A DNA stretch of 64,000 bases from Pseudo-nitzschia pungens (lineage: Eukaryota; Bacillariophyta; Bacillariophyceae; Bacillariales; Bacillariaceae), in the NCBI GenBank assembly GCA_037355855.1, contig CM074766.1, positions 3,410,001 through 3,474,000 on the forward strand, in the 5' to 3' direction. This document shows, piece after piece, positions 20,136 to 31,843 of the stretch. Numbering within the stretch: position 1 is the first letter of the stretch; each line of letters starts with the position of its first letter. A program made the translations under genes and the position numbers. The notes under the pieces are model-generated. The model was not told the origin of the DNA, made no database searches, and was given only the letters and a program-made list of their open reading frames with translations.

Positions 20136-21697
20136 AGCAACAAACTGAAAAACAGTTGGGAAACAAAAGCCGGGGAGTATAAACACCAGTGTAGTGCAGA
20201 GGCCACAATAGAAACGCCGCTTGGGTGAAGAAATGCCAGGGGATAGGTTGTATGCTGGGAAACAGGGTACAGCAGCAACAACAGGTCCAACGTTGGTCTG
20301 GACAAGGAAAAATTCCACGGGAACCAAAAGAAAAGACTGGAGCACTACCAGAAGAGGCACGTTGGAAACCCACAGAGGTGCTCTGGAGGTACAGAATTTA
20401 GAAACTCCAGTAGACCACTGCAAATCGTGTAGAAACTGCAGCAAATTGGCTTGTAGACTTATAGGGACCAAAAGGGAACAGGGCAGCTGCTTGCGTAGAA
20501 ACCAGGGGCTTTAGTAGGAACACTTAGGGACCGGGGGAGATCAGTGGCAGGGCACACTTAAAAGGCTCAGGAGGGAACTTGAAGTTCAAACTCGCAAGTA
20601 CTTATAAGTGGAAACAGTATCCAGGGGCAATTGGCTTGAAAACAGGGACCTTGAGCGAGACACTTAGGGACCAGGGTTGCAGTGGAAACAGTATCCGGGG
20701 GCAATTGGCTTGAAAACAGGGACCTTGAGCGAGACACTTAGGGACCAGGGAAGCTGCTTGCTTGAAAACAGGGGCTTTAGTAGAAACACCTAGGGACCAG
20801 GAGGAGGCTTGTGTCTTGAAAACAGTGTCGAACTTGAAGTTCAAGTTGGGGTTGCTTAAGAGCGAAAACACTTAGGGAACAGGGAACTCGCGAACACTTA
20901 GGGACCAGGGGAATTGTAGTCTTGAAAACAAGGGGCGGTAGTAGCTGTAGTCTTGGAAACAAGAGTGCAATAAGTAGGAGGTACTTAGGGATCGGTTGGT
21001 CTTGGCTTGAAAACAGGTGTAGTAGAGGGAGCCTTAAGCGAAAACACTTAGGGACTGGGGGGCTTGACTAGGAAACAGGGTAGCTCTTAAATGATAGGCA
21101 CTTAGAAGAGCAGGGGGGCTATTGGCTTGAAAAGAGGGAGGAAACTGGAAGATATGCTCGCGTGAACTTGCAAATACTTATGGATCAGCGAGTAGGAACC
21201 TTCTAGAAAAGGGGGGTGTATATGTGTTCAATCTTGAAGAATGTAGAACGTTAAGTGGGTTCGACCTTGAAGAATGTAGAACGTTAAGTGGGTATCACTT
21301 AAGGGGCTTGGAAGACTGTATAGCGTTAAATAAAAAGATGGCTTGAAAACAGATCGAAAAACAAACCGAGCTCAGAAGCGAAACAGAATCAGCTGTAGAA
21401 ATTAGTACTGGAAGCTCTGTAGAAAATTATGTGTTGGGTTGTTGCCGAAGCTTGTTGCTGCCGATCGATCGACCGACACGGAAACAAGCAACCAAAGCAA
21501 CCAAAGGGAGCAATGAGCAGCCAAACAAACAGCAGAATCAGATAGGGGAGGTCTCTGTTAATAGGTGTGGTGCTTGGTTTTGTTGTAGGAGCTTTAGAAG
21601 TGAGTGAGATATCAAAGGGGAAAGTTGTGTAGAAATCTACGTGTTTTAAGTACTGGAACATCGGAACGTCGGACAAAATGCGCGGTGCGAAAATTGT
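20136..21697 (-). other. LINE-F 5' UTR upstream of the 34 bp array
   Basis: This 1.56 kb stretch has no convincing gene. It is full of short, diverged repeats built on CTTAGGGACCAGG and TTGAAAACAGG (plus strand), which are the same words as in the E2 hairpin monomers. The outermost 330 bp (21,370-21,697) match the first part of both E2 elements and 63,255-63,611, and define the 5' end of the family. Confidence 0.75.
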
Positions 21698-21716
21698 AAG
21701 ACCATTCTGCTGCACA
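21698..21716 (+). repeat. Right target-site duplication of LINE-F
   Basis: Second copy of the 19 bp sequence at 2245-2263. The gag frame of the Copia-like element resumes directly after it. Confidence 0.95.
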
Positions 21717-22234
21717 CCTTCCCAAGCAAATGGATCAACAGCTACGGTCTAATCCACCAAGGAATACAAGAAGATACCACGGTACGATTCATCGTGGATC
21801 ATATGAGCTGTTTAGAGCGTCAAGCAAAACGCCGATCACTCTATCCCAATAGCGATAACAACAGCTCTGATTTGGACGCTGACAGCATTGACAGCAACAG
21901 CTCTAATTCGGAAAGTGACAGCGACACTGAATCCGAAGACAAAGAAGAGAAAGAGCAAGAGCCATCCGGTGGCAAAAGAAAATATAACAATCCTTGCAGA
22001 ATCCCCGGACACAATCATGATTGGTCCGAATGTCCAAAGAACAGATATTCCAAAAGAAATAAGAGCAATAGCAGCAACAACAGCACTGCTACGACTCCTA
22101 GCAATGAAACTGGAAGCACTGCTTCAACGGAATCGCTCCAAGCGCATGTAAAGCAAGCGATTGAATCCTATTGCATGCAACATGGAGGACGCGTCGAGAG
22201 AAACTTCGATGGCAGTCTCCAATGGCTACCATAG
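21717..22234 (+). CDS. gag-like protein of the Copia-like element, C-terminal part
   Basis: Continuation of the frame that starts at 1717, giving 172 residues before the TAG at 22232-22234. A run of Ser/Asp/Glu around 21,860-21,960 is followed by a basic patch and a knuckle-like motif, CRIPGHNHDWSECPKN. That motif has one Cys fewer than a classical CCHC but resembles the reduced form I associate with diatom Copia gag. The pol frame that should follow is absent. Confidence 0.78.
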
Positions 22235-23355
22235 CCACTCGAACAAAACAAAACAATATAAGGATCACAGTATCCAGCACCGTGCCTCCAGCTCCCCTGG
22301 ACCTGGATGCCAGCTCAGCCCTGCTGACTGGGAAGACGCATGGAGGGAACTCCCCAAAAGAGAGGAAAGAACCTACAGAGATGAGCCCTGTTGCAAACAA
22401 TATGTTCGAACTAAAATCGAAGCGCTCAGTCCGATCCACAGCGACGGCAACAACAATCAACCAAATAAAATAATAAAACACTAAACAGATTCAATGGCAA
22501 ATACAAAACAAACGCAAAGCGATCTGGACGCAGATCAACTTGCAAGGGTACAGACGCTTAACGCCATGAATCAATCGAATCGCACTGTCGATATCGATAA
22601 AGGGTACAAAGGGTACAGCAGCAACAACAAGGCCAACCTTGTTCCGGACAAGCAAATCGTCCACAGGGAGCTCCAGAAATAACCGGAGCAATCCCACGAA
22701 ATCCATACTCTACACCCACAGAGGTGCTCTGGAGTTACAAAATTGAAAACTCCAGTCGACTGCTGCAAAGAACACCCAAAACAAAAGACCGGACAAAGTA
22801 TACGGCAAATTGCGAGCGCATTGAAATGTAATTCAATACAACACTAACAATGCGTCCCCTCTCTGCCTTAAACATACCCCCCAGTACAATCGCAGATACG
22901 GCAAGCAACACATTCAACGATCCGGCTTTTCACCTACCTTGAACTCCTATCACAGGAGGTGTTTTTATGCCTACCATGAGCAACTGATTTCGACATCGAT
23001 TTCAAATCAACCGAATTTATACAATCAGCTCCACTACTCAAAGGGAGGTCCATCACAGTTGGGGGAGGAAAAGAATTTTCTTCGACACTTTTTCTATTTT
23101 TATTCCTGTCTTTACGAGCACTCTCAAGAACAAGAAACAAATCTTCGATTTCTAAAGTTTCACAAAGAACCTTCTTCAATCCCACTTCGATCTACATTTC
23201 CATATATCTTCAAAATATTTGAAACGGCATATATCATCTTCAACCGGTTCTCCGAACAAGCATATCTCCTTTTTCCAAACGTATTGTACTGAACTACAAC
23301 TCCGAACCTATTGTATTGAACCACATGCAAACTTCACCTAATCATTGGGGAACTA
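22235..23355 (+). other. Non-coding remainder of the Copia-like element
   Basis: About 1.1 kb lies between the gag stop and the 3' LTR. Short frames such as 22161-22484 (hydrophilic, no domain) give no sign of protease, integrase or RT. A purine run (GGGGGAGGAAAAGAA, 23,061-23,075) resembles a polypurine tract but lies about 280 bp from the LTR. A shorter one (TTGGGGAAC) is adjacent to it. Confidence 0.6.
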
Positions 23356-23704
23356 TGTAACATGCTACCGTATGTTACTCTACGAGGGCTCTAAATGATT
23401 ATTGAATCCCGCATGTACTCCAATATATATGGTATACATGTATGTATATTCAGTATGTATACACATACAACGGACATTGTCAAATATCAAGATAAACAAA
23501 GATTCTTGTGACTCGCTGATTATTGATATTATGCCCGACGAACATTATTATTGTTCGATCGCTCATTCATCCCATACTCAAGAAATCATTCCCATCTCGT
23601 AAAGTATTCAACCATTCTCTTTCGTAACACAATTTATTAACCTTACATCATTAAAATACCTCTATCGCGTACCACTCCATCTAATTCTACCCTAGAGTGT
23701 TACA
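23356..23704 (+). repeat. 3' LTR of the Copia-like gag-only element
   Basis: 349 bp, about five differences by eye from 1156-1504. It is followed by the GTGGG duplication, after which the LINE-A RNase H domain resumes. Confidence 0.93.
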
Positions 23705-24818
23705 GTGGGTGCAGGGACATCAAGCTGGAATCTTTCTTGATTGGTGGGCCCTTCGCAATCATCAGGTTGACAGCATGGCCAAGGCCTTTCTCTCTGTCCA
23801 TAGAGCTTCTGCCCATCACTATCCCAGACTTGTGTTTGAGCCCTGGGCTTTTTCTCTCAATGGATGCAAATGTTCAAGGTTTGATCAGAATGCTCTGCAT
23901 GTTGCTATTTCTGGTCCTCCTCTTCTCCAATACTGGCAGACCCGCCATGATATCCCAATTCCACAACCTGTTTTGAATTCCATCCATTGGTGTGCCCATC
24001 AGTCTGCTTTCAAGCGTCTACCTCCTGGCATGCAAAGGTGGTTTGTCAAATTTGCTTCTGGCAGTATTGGTGTTGGCAACCAACTACTTCACTACCAGTA
24101 TCAGGATCACTCCAGGTGCCCATTGTGTGATGCCGAAAACGAGAAGGTGTCTCATGTGCTCTCCTGCAAGGACACTGGGGCAGTACAGCACAGTGTGTCT
24201 GCTTTCAAGGGACCCCTGCAGAAGAGGCTTGAAGTTGAACAAACTGATCCATCATTGGTTGTTGCCATTGTGGATCTCCTCAACAGAGTTCGGAAGGGCC
24301 AGAACATTTATCCATCATCCTACTCACTTGCAATTGCTTCTGCTGTCAGGGCACAAAGGACAATTGGTTGGCACAACTGGCTTCTTGGTAGGTGGTCTCC
24401 TCGCTGGTATCAAATCCAGGCTGACTACTACTCCCACATTGGAAGCAAGCGCTCTCCCAAACGTTGGGCTACAGCTATCATCCATCAGTTCTTTCTTACC
24501 TCCTGGGATCTTTGGACCTATAGGAATGAACGACTCCATGGTCCTGGGGGAACCCTTGATGCTGAACAACACCAATCTCTTAATGCTTCCATCTCCTCTG
24601 AATTGGCCATTGGTGTAGCTGGTGCACTTCCCCAGTCACACTCCCTTTTACAAACGCCTTTCCAAGTCCTACAAGGTTACACCCTGACTGCCAAGAGGTA
24701 GTGGCTTGCAACCATCCACCTTGCCAGGAAGCAGTATGCAGCACCTGTCCAACCTGTGCAGCCATACCAACGAGAGGCTGCTCTCCTCAGAGCCTGGCTT
24801 ACTGGACCTCAGGGTTGA
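23705..24818 (+). pseudogene. Broken LINE ORF2 (LINE-A), part 2
   Basis: This part encodes the end of RNase H (DSMAKAFLSVHRA) and the CPLCDAENEKVSHVLSC knuckle. A TAG near 24,700 replaces the CAG found in every other copy (AKRQWLATIH), truncating the last 39 residues. The normal stop is at 24816-24818. Together with the +1 shift near 665 this shows an inactive copy. Confidence 0.88.
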
Positions 24819-25120
24819 TTACACTTTGTACCTTGGTTTTGTCTTCTGTTCCTGCTTCTTATCCTGTCCCATCCCTTTTGATACTGGTTTGAATCCCAAT
24901 ATCATCCCATCTCACTTTCTCTCAAGTCCCTATTTTGTGGGACTTGTTTGTCTTTTTCCCTGCTTGATCTTCAAGGTTTGTTTGAAAATTTGTCGTTCTG
25001 CCACTTGGGGTCCTGACTCTATGATGGAGGCGACGTTAAAGTCTGGTTACAGACTGAGTAATTTAGTTTCACCTTTGGTGATTAAAGTTATTTAAATACG
25101 TATATTATTATTATTATTGC
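23705..25120 (+). mobile_element. LINE-A, right part with 3' UTR and tail
   Basis: Continuation of the element at 1-1155. It holds the rest of the RNase H domain, the CCHC motif, the 3' UTR with the two family hairpins and an ATT tail ending about 25,118. Beyond the tail come E2 and then Gypsy-2, whose pol gene LINE-A had entered. Confidence 0.92.
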
Positions 25121-25121
25121 A

Positions 25122-27276
25122 CAATTTGCGCATCGCGCATTTTGTCCGACGTTCCGATGTTCCAGTACTAAAAATACGTAGATTTCTACACAACTTTACC
25201 ATGCGATATCTCGCTCCCTTTTACACCACCAATCACAACCCCAGGACCTACATGTATTAACCAAGACCTGCGCTCTTTGTTTCTGCTATTGGTTCAGTTG
25301 CTGGCTGCTTCTTTTGGTTGATTTGGTTGCCAATTCACCACTCGGCCGATCGATCGAGCAGCAGCAACAACCAAAACAAAACCGACACATAATTTTCTAC
25401 AGCACTTCCAGTACAGATTCTACCGTACAGCAAAACCGACAACAACGTTGTATTTTTTCTGCTTCGATCTGTTTCCCAGCTCCATTCCAAGGCCCTTAAG
25501 TATATCTTATACTTAATGCTCTACACTGTTTCCAAGCTGCTTAAGTGATTCTCACTTAATGTTCTTCCACTGTAGGAATATTTCTACACGAAATTCCAGA
25601 TGTCATCTGTTTTCAAGTCTACTGCCCTGCTGGACCATATGTGTTTTCGCTTATGGTCCTACTGTTTTATGACCCAAGCCCCAAAGCCGCTAAGTACAGT
25701 TTGCTTAAGGCTCCACCACCTACATATACCTCTCAGGTGTACAGTATAAATGTCATCTGTTTTCAAGTCTACTGCCCTGCTGGACCATATGTGTTTTCGC
25801 TTATGGTCCTACTGTTTTATGACCCAAGCCCCAAAGCCGCTAAGCACAGTTTGCTTAAGGCTCCACCACCTACATAACCCTCTCAGGTGTACAGAATAAT
25901 TGTCATCTGTTTTCAAAACTACTGCCCTGCTGGATCATAAGTGTTTTCGCTTATGGTCCTACTGTTTCCTGACCCAAGCCCCAAAGCCGCTAAGTACAGT
26001 TCGCTTAAGGCTCTCCTACCTACATAACCCTCTCAGGTGCACACTTCAACTGTCATCTGTTATCAAGTCTACTGCCCTGCTGGACCATAAGTGTTTTCGC
26101 TTAAGGTCCTATTGTTTTTTGACCCAAGCCCCAAAGCCGCTAAGTACAGCTTGCTTAAGGCTCTCCTACCTACATATACCTCTCAGATGCACACTTCAAC
26201 TGTCATCTGTTTTCAAGTCTACTGCCCTGCTGGACCATAAGTGTTTTCGCTTAAGGTCCTACTGTTTTTCTGACCCAAGCCCCAAAGCCGCTAAGTACAG
26301 TAAAGTACAGTTCGCTTAAGGCTCCACCATCTACATATACCTCTCAGATGCACACTTCAACTGTCATCTGTTTTCAAGTCTACTGCCCTGCCGGACCATA
26401 AGTGATATTTCCTTATGTCCACCTGTTTTTTGACCCAAGCCCCAAAGTCGCTAAGTATTCTTTACTTAATGCACCACCACCATTATATACCCCTCCAGTT
26501 CACAGTACAGCTGAGACCTGTTTTCAAGCCTACAGCCCTGATGGTCCATAAGTGTTATCACTTAGAGCCCTTGTTTCCAAGCTACTACAGGAGAGCAAGT
26601 TCAAGTTCGAACAGAAGGCCAGCTGTTACGAATTTGAATTTGGTAGTAGGCTCCACCGCCTCTACGTGTTTGTGTTTCCGGCTACTACTAAGTTCGAACA
26701 GGAGGACAGCTGTTCTGAATTTGGTAGTAGGCTCTGTACTTTATGTACCATACAGTGGTAAGGAATGTGGTTCGGGATGTGTTTGGGGATGACTACTCGC
26801 ATTACTGGTGATGCTGCAATCCAGCATTCAGATAGGAGTTTTGCTTTTGTACGCTGACCACTAGCATTACAGATACCATGTATCTAGTCAGGGTTTTGCT
26901 TGTGTCAGCTGACCACTAGCATTACGGATGCTGCACACCAGCATTGGAGGGACAGTTTTGCTTGTGTCTTTCCCTTTCACGTTCTTGTTACCCCGTTTCC
27001 TGTACGCTTTGCAACAGCAGTGTCTGTTGTGCTCTGGACTGGTTCGTTTTTTTCCTGTTTCTTACCAAGGTTCGTTTGCAAAATAGCCGTCCTTACAACC
27101 TGGGGCCTATTCCCCATGGTTGAGGCGGCGCGTCGTTCTACAACTTGGGGCCTAACCTCTCTTCGATTGAGGCGACGATAAAGTCTGGTTACAGACTGAG
27201 TAGCTTTTAACCACCTTCGGTGGATTTTCCTACTTAAATAAGTATATTATTATTATTATATTATTATTATTATTGC
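25122..27276 (+). mobile_element. E2-1, non-coding element with LINE termini
   Basis: This 2.15 kb element starts with the family 5' end (CAATTTGCGC, then 330 bp matching the LINE-F 5' end). It finishes with a LINE-like 3' end (GTCTGGTTACAGAC hairpin, CCACCTTCGGTGG hairpin, ATT tail). Between them lie repeated hairpin monomers and no gene. It is inserted in the tail of LINE-A, with the ATT run plus GCA repeated on both sides. With both LINE ends and no ORF1 or ORF2, it is best read as a non-autonomous derivative moved by LINE proteins. A second copy is at 60,307-63,254. Confidence 0.82.
25601..26530 (+). repeat. 150 bp hairpin monomers in E2-1
   Basis: About six units start with TGTCATCTG at 25601, 25751, 25901, 26051, 26201 and 26362, a period of 150 bp, plus a degenerate seventh. 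Each holds a hairpin of the type GGACCATAAG-TGTTTTCG-CTTATGGTCC and a second, weaker one from GCCGCTAAG to CTTAAGGC. Upstream lie two related perfect hairpins, at 25496-25516 and 25541-25559. Confidence 0.88.
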
Positions 27277-27277
27277 A

Positions 27278-29781
27278 GGTCCCCAGAGGTCTACATTGAC
27301 CCTCTGCCATTTGGTAACCTCAGCTGCTTTTTCCGGTAGTAGTCCATACTTCTTCCGGCCACTCTTTTTGAACATCTGGCATGTGTGGCAGTGTTTACAG
27401 AGATCCTGGACATCCTTTCTAAGGCCTCTCCAGGTGAACACTGATCGGATGCTCTGTTCCATTCTCTTTTCTCCGGGATGGACCAGCATGCTGTGGTACC
27501 ACCATTCCATAACTCTGTCTTTGAGTTTGTCGGGGATCAGAATTTTCCCTTCCTTGTGGATTAGACTGTAACCTTCCACATTTTTGGTGGTCAGTCGGTT
27601 GTCTTTTTCCAGAGCACTCATGATTTCCGTGTCCTTTTGTTGGTAGAACTGAATCATATCCGGGGCAAGTGGGAATGCACTATTGCCCTGGAATTCTTCC
27701 GGCGCTTCTTCTCCAAGTGGGAATAGGAGTTGCCGGAGGTGCTCTTCCTCATCCGCGTAGGTGAGGGGCTTATTTGGCGGTAGCCATTCCACTGTGTCTG
27801 CTGGGTCATCCGTGATGTCCAGTCGGGACAGTGCATCTGCTGCGTCATTGTCTTTGCCAGCAACATGCTTGACTACCGGGTGGAACTCCTCCATGAGGAG
27901 TCTCCACCGGACCATCCTTTGGGTGGGCATCTGCTGGTAGAGCAGGTTAAGGTGGTCTGTGTGAATAATCACATCTTGTCCTCGTAGAATTCCTTCAAAC
28001 GCTTTTAGTCCTTCTACTATGCCCAGGAGGTCTTTTTCTCCAACAGTGTAGTTGAGCTGTGCCGAGTTCAGTTTCCGGGTGTAGAAACCAAGGGGCTTGC
28101 CATCTTGGCACACAGTTGCTCCCAGTTGCCTGTCGCTGGCGTCTGAGTAGAGATGAAATGGTTTTGTAAAGTCCGGGAATGCTAGCTTGGCTTCCTCTGC
28201 GAGCATTCGTTTCGCCTCCATGAAAGCTTTCTGCTCTGCTGGACCCCAGTACCAGTTCATTTTGCCCTTCTTCCCTGCTAGTTTGTTTAGGGGGGCTAGG
28301 ATGTGGGAGCGTCGCTTCCACATATCCATGTAGAAATTCACCATCCCAAGGAACATCTTGAGTTGTTTGGTGTTCTTGGGGGCTTCCAGGCGCTTCATCG
28401 CCTCCAGCTTCTTTGGCTGGGGTTGGATGCCCTCTGTTGTTAATAGAAACCCTAGGTATTCCACCTCTTTTTGCATGAAGAAGGATTTCCAGAGGTTGGC
28501 CTGAAAGCCAGCATCATCCAGTCTCTGTAGGACTGTGTCGATTTTGTTGAGGTGATCCTGTTCAGATTCGCCTTCTCGTTGAATGATTAGAATATCATCA
28601 ATAAAGACCAGGATGTAGTCCAGATCACCGAGCAAGTTCATCATGACGGACTGGAAGATATCCGGTGCACATGCAATTCCCATTGCCAATCTCTTGTAGG
28701 CATATTTTCCCCAGGGCAGAATGGTAGAGCAGATCTTTTGGCTCTCCTTGCAGATGGGAATGGTGTAGTAACCTTGGGACAAGTCTAGCGCCGTAGCTGA
28801 CTTAAACTTCTGCAACCGTTGGATAGTTTCCCCTATTCGTGGTAGGGGGAATGGTTTCCTCTGGATGGCGGCGTTCATCTTTCGGAAGTCCGTAAGGACC
28901 CGAATGTCCCCTGTCTTCTTGGGTTGGCAGAAGGTGGGCGACGCCCATGGTGAATCATCATCATGGGGGAGTTTTTCCAGGACTCCAATGTCACAAAGCC
29001 TAGTGATCTCCTTTCGGAGGGCTTGTTCAAAGGCATGGGGTACAGAGTAGTACCTCTGCCGGACCGGTTTGACCCCTGGTTGGAGTTCAATGGACACCGG
29101 TTCTATATTTTTGAGCAGACCCAATCCTCCTCCAAAGAGGGTTGGGAATTTCTTTAGTGTTTTCTTCAGGGCTTCCTTGGACGCATCTGTAATCTCCAGG
29201 TCATTGACCATAGCGTCTATATCGACTTTGGAGTAGTCTGCGTCCAGGATTTTGGCTTGCCTTTCTTCCTCTTGTTGGAGGATTGGACTTTGTGTGTTGG
29301 CAAAGAATACTGCCTCACATTTGTCCGGGTTCGAGAGCTCCCCCATTCCCTTCATGGGGATGGAGTCACCCTGCCATTCGATCATTCGGGAGCTGTATTT
29401 TATATCCAGTCCGAGTTGCGCCATCAGGTCTGATCCTATGATCATGTCATATGGCACCTCCTCATGATGATGGTATTCATCCACTTGGAAGGTCCATTTG
29501 ATGGTCTTGGAGTTTGAAAATTCTATCAGCCTTAGTCCCACTGAAGCCGCAGACTTGGTTCGGAACTTGCCCCCATAGGTATTATAGGTGACAGATCTTT
29601 GGTCTCGGTTCGTTAGTTGACTTCGGTCAACAAATTGCTGTAGTATGATGGATTTGGAGCAACCAGAGTCCAGTAGGCCCCGGAGCATCCGTCCCCTTCC
29701 CTTGTGGTCCAATACCTCCACACAGACGTCTGCAAACCGGTTGATTATGCGGGGTCCGGTGTGGATGGTATTAGGAGCCAT
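27278..29781 (-). pseudogene. pol: Gypsy-2 pol, 3' truncated
   Basis: The frame is open from ATG 29781 (directly after the gag TGA) through protease (LLDSGCSKSIIL), RT (ALDLSQGYYTIP, FIDD instead of YIDD), RNase H (LYSDAS) and the integrase zinc domain to VDLWGP, where LINE-A cuts it. Most of the integrase catalytic core is missing. It keeps Pro in the GIACAPDIFQ motif that Gypsy-1 has changed to Leu. Two single-residue insertions relative to Gypsy-1 are visible (EWWYHSM and GEEAPEEF). Confidence 0.9.
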
Positions 29782-31189
29782 TCAGTTGTGGGATCCTTTC
29801 TTCTTAAAGGTCTTTCTGTACTTTCTTCTGTACTCTTTGAGTTCTCGTTCGGAGATATCAATCTCGTCATCAGAGACTTCGTGATCGGCTTGGGCCGTAG
29901 CCAGCACGTAGGAGTACTCATGGTTTGAGAGGTTCCTTCCCCAGTGGGGCTTGGGATGTTGCTCATTGTCTGAGTCTTCTTTTGCCATAAAGTGCTCCTT
30001 GAGCAAGTTGATGGTTTCCCGGTTGATTTTCCCCTTCTTGGAGGGTCCTCCGGTTAGTTTCCAGCATTTGCCGGCGTGGACCTTGCCACAGGTCTTGCAT
30101 AGCTGTTTGTTGCCGTTATCCATAGGGCGCTTCTTTTTGCCAGGGGACTTCCCGTGGTGGGTTCCTCCCCCAGATGCGGCCTTGGGTGGCTTCTTGGGAC
30201 CACCGGTCTGTTTCTCGAGGTCGGAGATTCGTTTGCAGAGTTTGTCCTCGCTCCGGATGGTGATTTCCAGGTTTTCCGAGTTTGTCGATGGTGGTGTTGA
30301 AGGAGTGGGAATAGACGTCTCATCCGATATGGTCCAGTTTCTCTCGTTGGGAGTGTGTCATGTTGGAATCTAAGATTTCCTTCATGTCCTCTTCCGAGTA
30401 GCTGGACGGAGCAGCGCCGGTTGCGGCGCCGCTTTCCCAGAGGCAGTCTGGTAGATAGCTCTGTAGTTCGGCCATGCGGTTCGCCCAAGAGCGGATACCA
30501 TGTTTCATGTCGATTTTTGTGTTCCGGATGAATCTCCGGAGCAGGATGTAGGACCTTTTGCCATTCATGTCATTGCCAAAGATTTTGAGCTTGAGGGCAT
30601 GCATACACTCCTCGATGACATCCTTTCTGTACCCCTGGGTTTGGTAGTACTGGATGAGGGCATTCGGGACCCTTTTCTTTGGGACCAGACCGTCGAGTTT
30701 GGCGGGTTCAGTTTCTCGTTCGGACGCCGCTGTAGCAGTCGCGTCATTTTTCTCAGTTGGGGCGGTGGGGCCCGCAACCGGCTCCGTGGGTTTGTCAGAG
30801 GGGGGTTCGGTAGGCTCCCTCATTGCAATCCTCTGGAGTTTTTGTTGGATCAGCTGGCTGCTGTGGACCTTGTGCCCTGGTTCGGCGTAGTAGGTCCGGC
30901 CCAGGACCATCTGGACAATGGAGAGCGCCTCGTGGGAGAGGACTCTCTGGAGAACGTCCAGTTTCTGGTCTCCTTGGAGTTTGTCATTGCCAGCGATTTT
31001 CTGGTCAAAGTCTCTCTTCCAGATGATGAAGAGTTCCGGTCTTTCGGTGCCGGTGAGTACCTTCAGATAATCACTGAAGGCTACTCCCCCCTTTTCTGAG
31101 TCTATGCTCATCTTTACAGCGGTGGCATCCTCCGGCCAGTCCTCTCGTGTAAAGGTAAAGGGCTTCTGTTTGGTTCCTTTGGACGCCAT
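29782..31189 (-). pseudogene. gag: Gypsy-2 gag, frameshifted
   Basis: The ATG at 31187-31189 opens a capsid-like frame that matches Gypsy-1 gag up to about 30,320 (HSQREKLDHI). The frame is then lost in the helical linker and recovered by about 30,120 in the zinc-knuckle part (CKTCGKVHAGKC). The TGA that ends gag is directly followed by the pol ATG in the same frame, as in Gypsy-1. Confidence 0.88.
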
Positions 31190-31843
31190 GGTGGGTTAAT
31201 CGGTTAATTAGTAATTTTATTTTATTTTAGTTACACTGTTTCTATTATCTCTGTTTGCTTGTGTTAAAACTGAGCAAGAATGATTGCTCCAGTTCCTCCA
31301 GTTTTTCTTGCTGGATTTCCACTGCTCTCGTGATAACTCGTGTTGTAACTGATTTTCCCCCTGGTTTGTCCAGTGGTGGGAGTTGTTTCTCTCTTTAGCT
31401 CCCGGGAATCCTGTGGTTCCCCGGAGTTGTTTCTGTTTTTATTTTGTGGGATTCGATTCCCGTGGTTCTCCGGCGTTGCTTCTCTGTTAAGCAGTCACCG
31501 GGCCGGTCCCACTTCCCGTTTCCCGTGGGATTAGTGGTGTTCGGGTATTTATTATATACCTTTCCGGATATCCATATATTTCAGTTTTGGTTGGCATACC
31601 CTCTTCGGTCTGTCCATCCCCTCAGTGTTATTAGTCCACTCACTGATTTATGTGCCACTTTTTCGGTACATGTTTCCGTATTTTTCGATTATTTCTGTTG
31701 TCGACCATGGTCCTGTTTAGGTCCTTAGGTGTCTCTGTTGCTGCTGCTGCTCCCTTTAATGGAGCTAACAACTGCTGGGGTCGGTCTTCCTTAGTGCTGC
31801 AGACATTGGATATCCTTCTCCCTGTTTTTGTTTCTCTGTGCCT

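Larger units (their letters stand above)
2264..21697 (-). mobile_element. Full-length LINE-F (RNase H-containing non-LTR retrotransposon)
   Basis: This minus-strand element is bounded by a 19 bp TSD. It has its 5' end at 21697 (5' ACAATTTTCGC) and its ATT-type tail at 2264. Excluding Gypsy-1 it is about 13.6 kb, long for a LINE. In transcription order it has 4.2 kb of 5' region with a 34 bp tandem array, ORF1 (from about 17477), ORF2 (from about 14248) and a 3' UTR with two hairpins. The gene order EN, RT, RNase H, CCHC recalls the I-like group of LINEs, though I cannot assign the clade. Apart from the Gypsy-1 insertion both frames are open, so this was a recently active copy. Confidence 0.93.
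1156..23704 (+). mobile_element. Copia-like LTR retrotransposon with gag only, carrying nested insertions
   Basis: Two 349 bp LTRs (1156-1504 and 23356-23704) start TGTAACA and end TGTTACA. They are flanked by the 5 bp duplication GTGGG (1151-1155 and 23705-23709). After removing LINE-F (2264-21697) and one TSD copy, the internal part is about 2.4 kb and encodes a single gag-like protein of 354 residues. I find no protease, integrase, reverse transcriptase or RNase H, so the element is non-autonomous, as in the TR-GAG class known from plants. The LTRs differ at about five positions by eye, so the insertion is older than the Gypsy-1 nested inside it. Confidence 0.88.
27277..31843 (-). mobile_element. 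Gypsy-2, partial, minus strand (pol, gag, part of leader)
   Basis: Relative of Gypsy-1, clearly diverged. It is cut at 27,277 within the integrase gene by LINE-A, the rest lying beyond the left edge. At 31,843 it is cut by LINE-B. It resumes at 39,161 and runs to its 5' LTR at 39,272-39,460. The duplicated bases flanking LINE-B are TTG(T/C)TTCTCTGTGCCT at 31828-31843 and 39161-39176, one mismatch in 16. Confidence 0.9.

Noticed and set aside
17478..20471. Long minus-strand frame read as a 1,000-residue N-terminal extension of ORF1
   Set aside because: The sequence is a 34 bp tandem array that is open in all three sense frames, so an open frame is weak evidence for translation. ORF1 was started at 17477 and the array reported as a finding.
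25601..26530. CRISPR-like array in E2-1
   Set aside because: The units are 150 bp tandem repeats with similar sequence throughout, with no short repeat and unique spacer pattern, and the context is eukaryotic.
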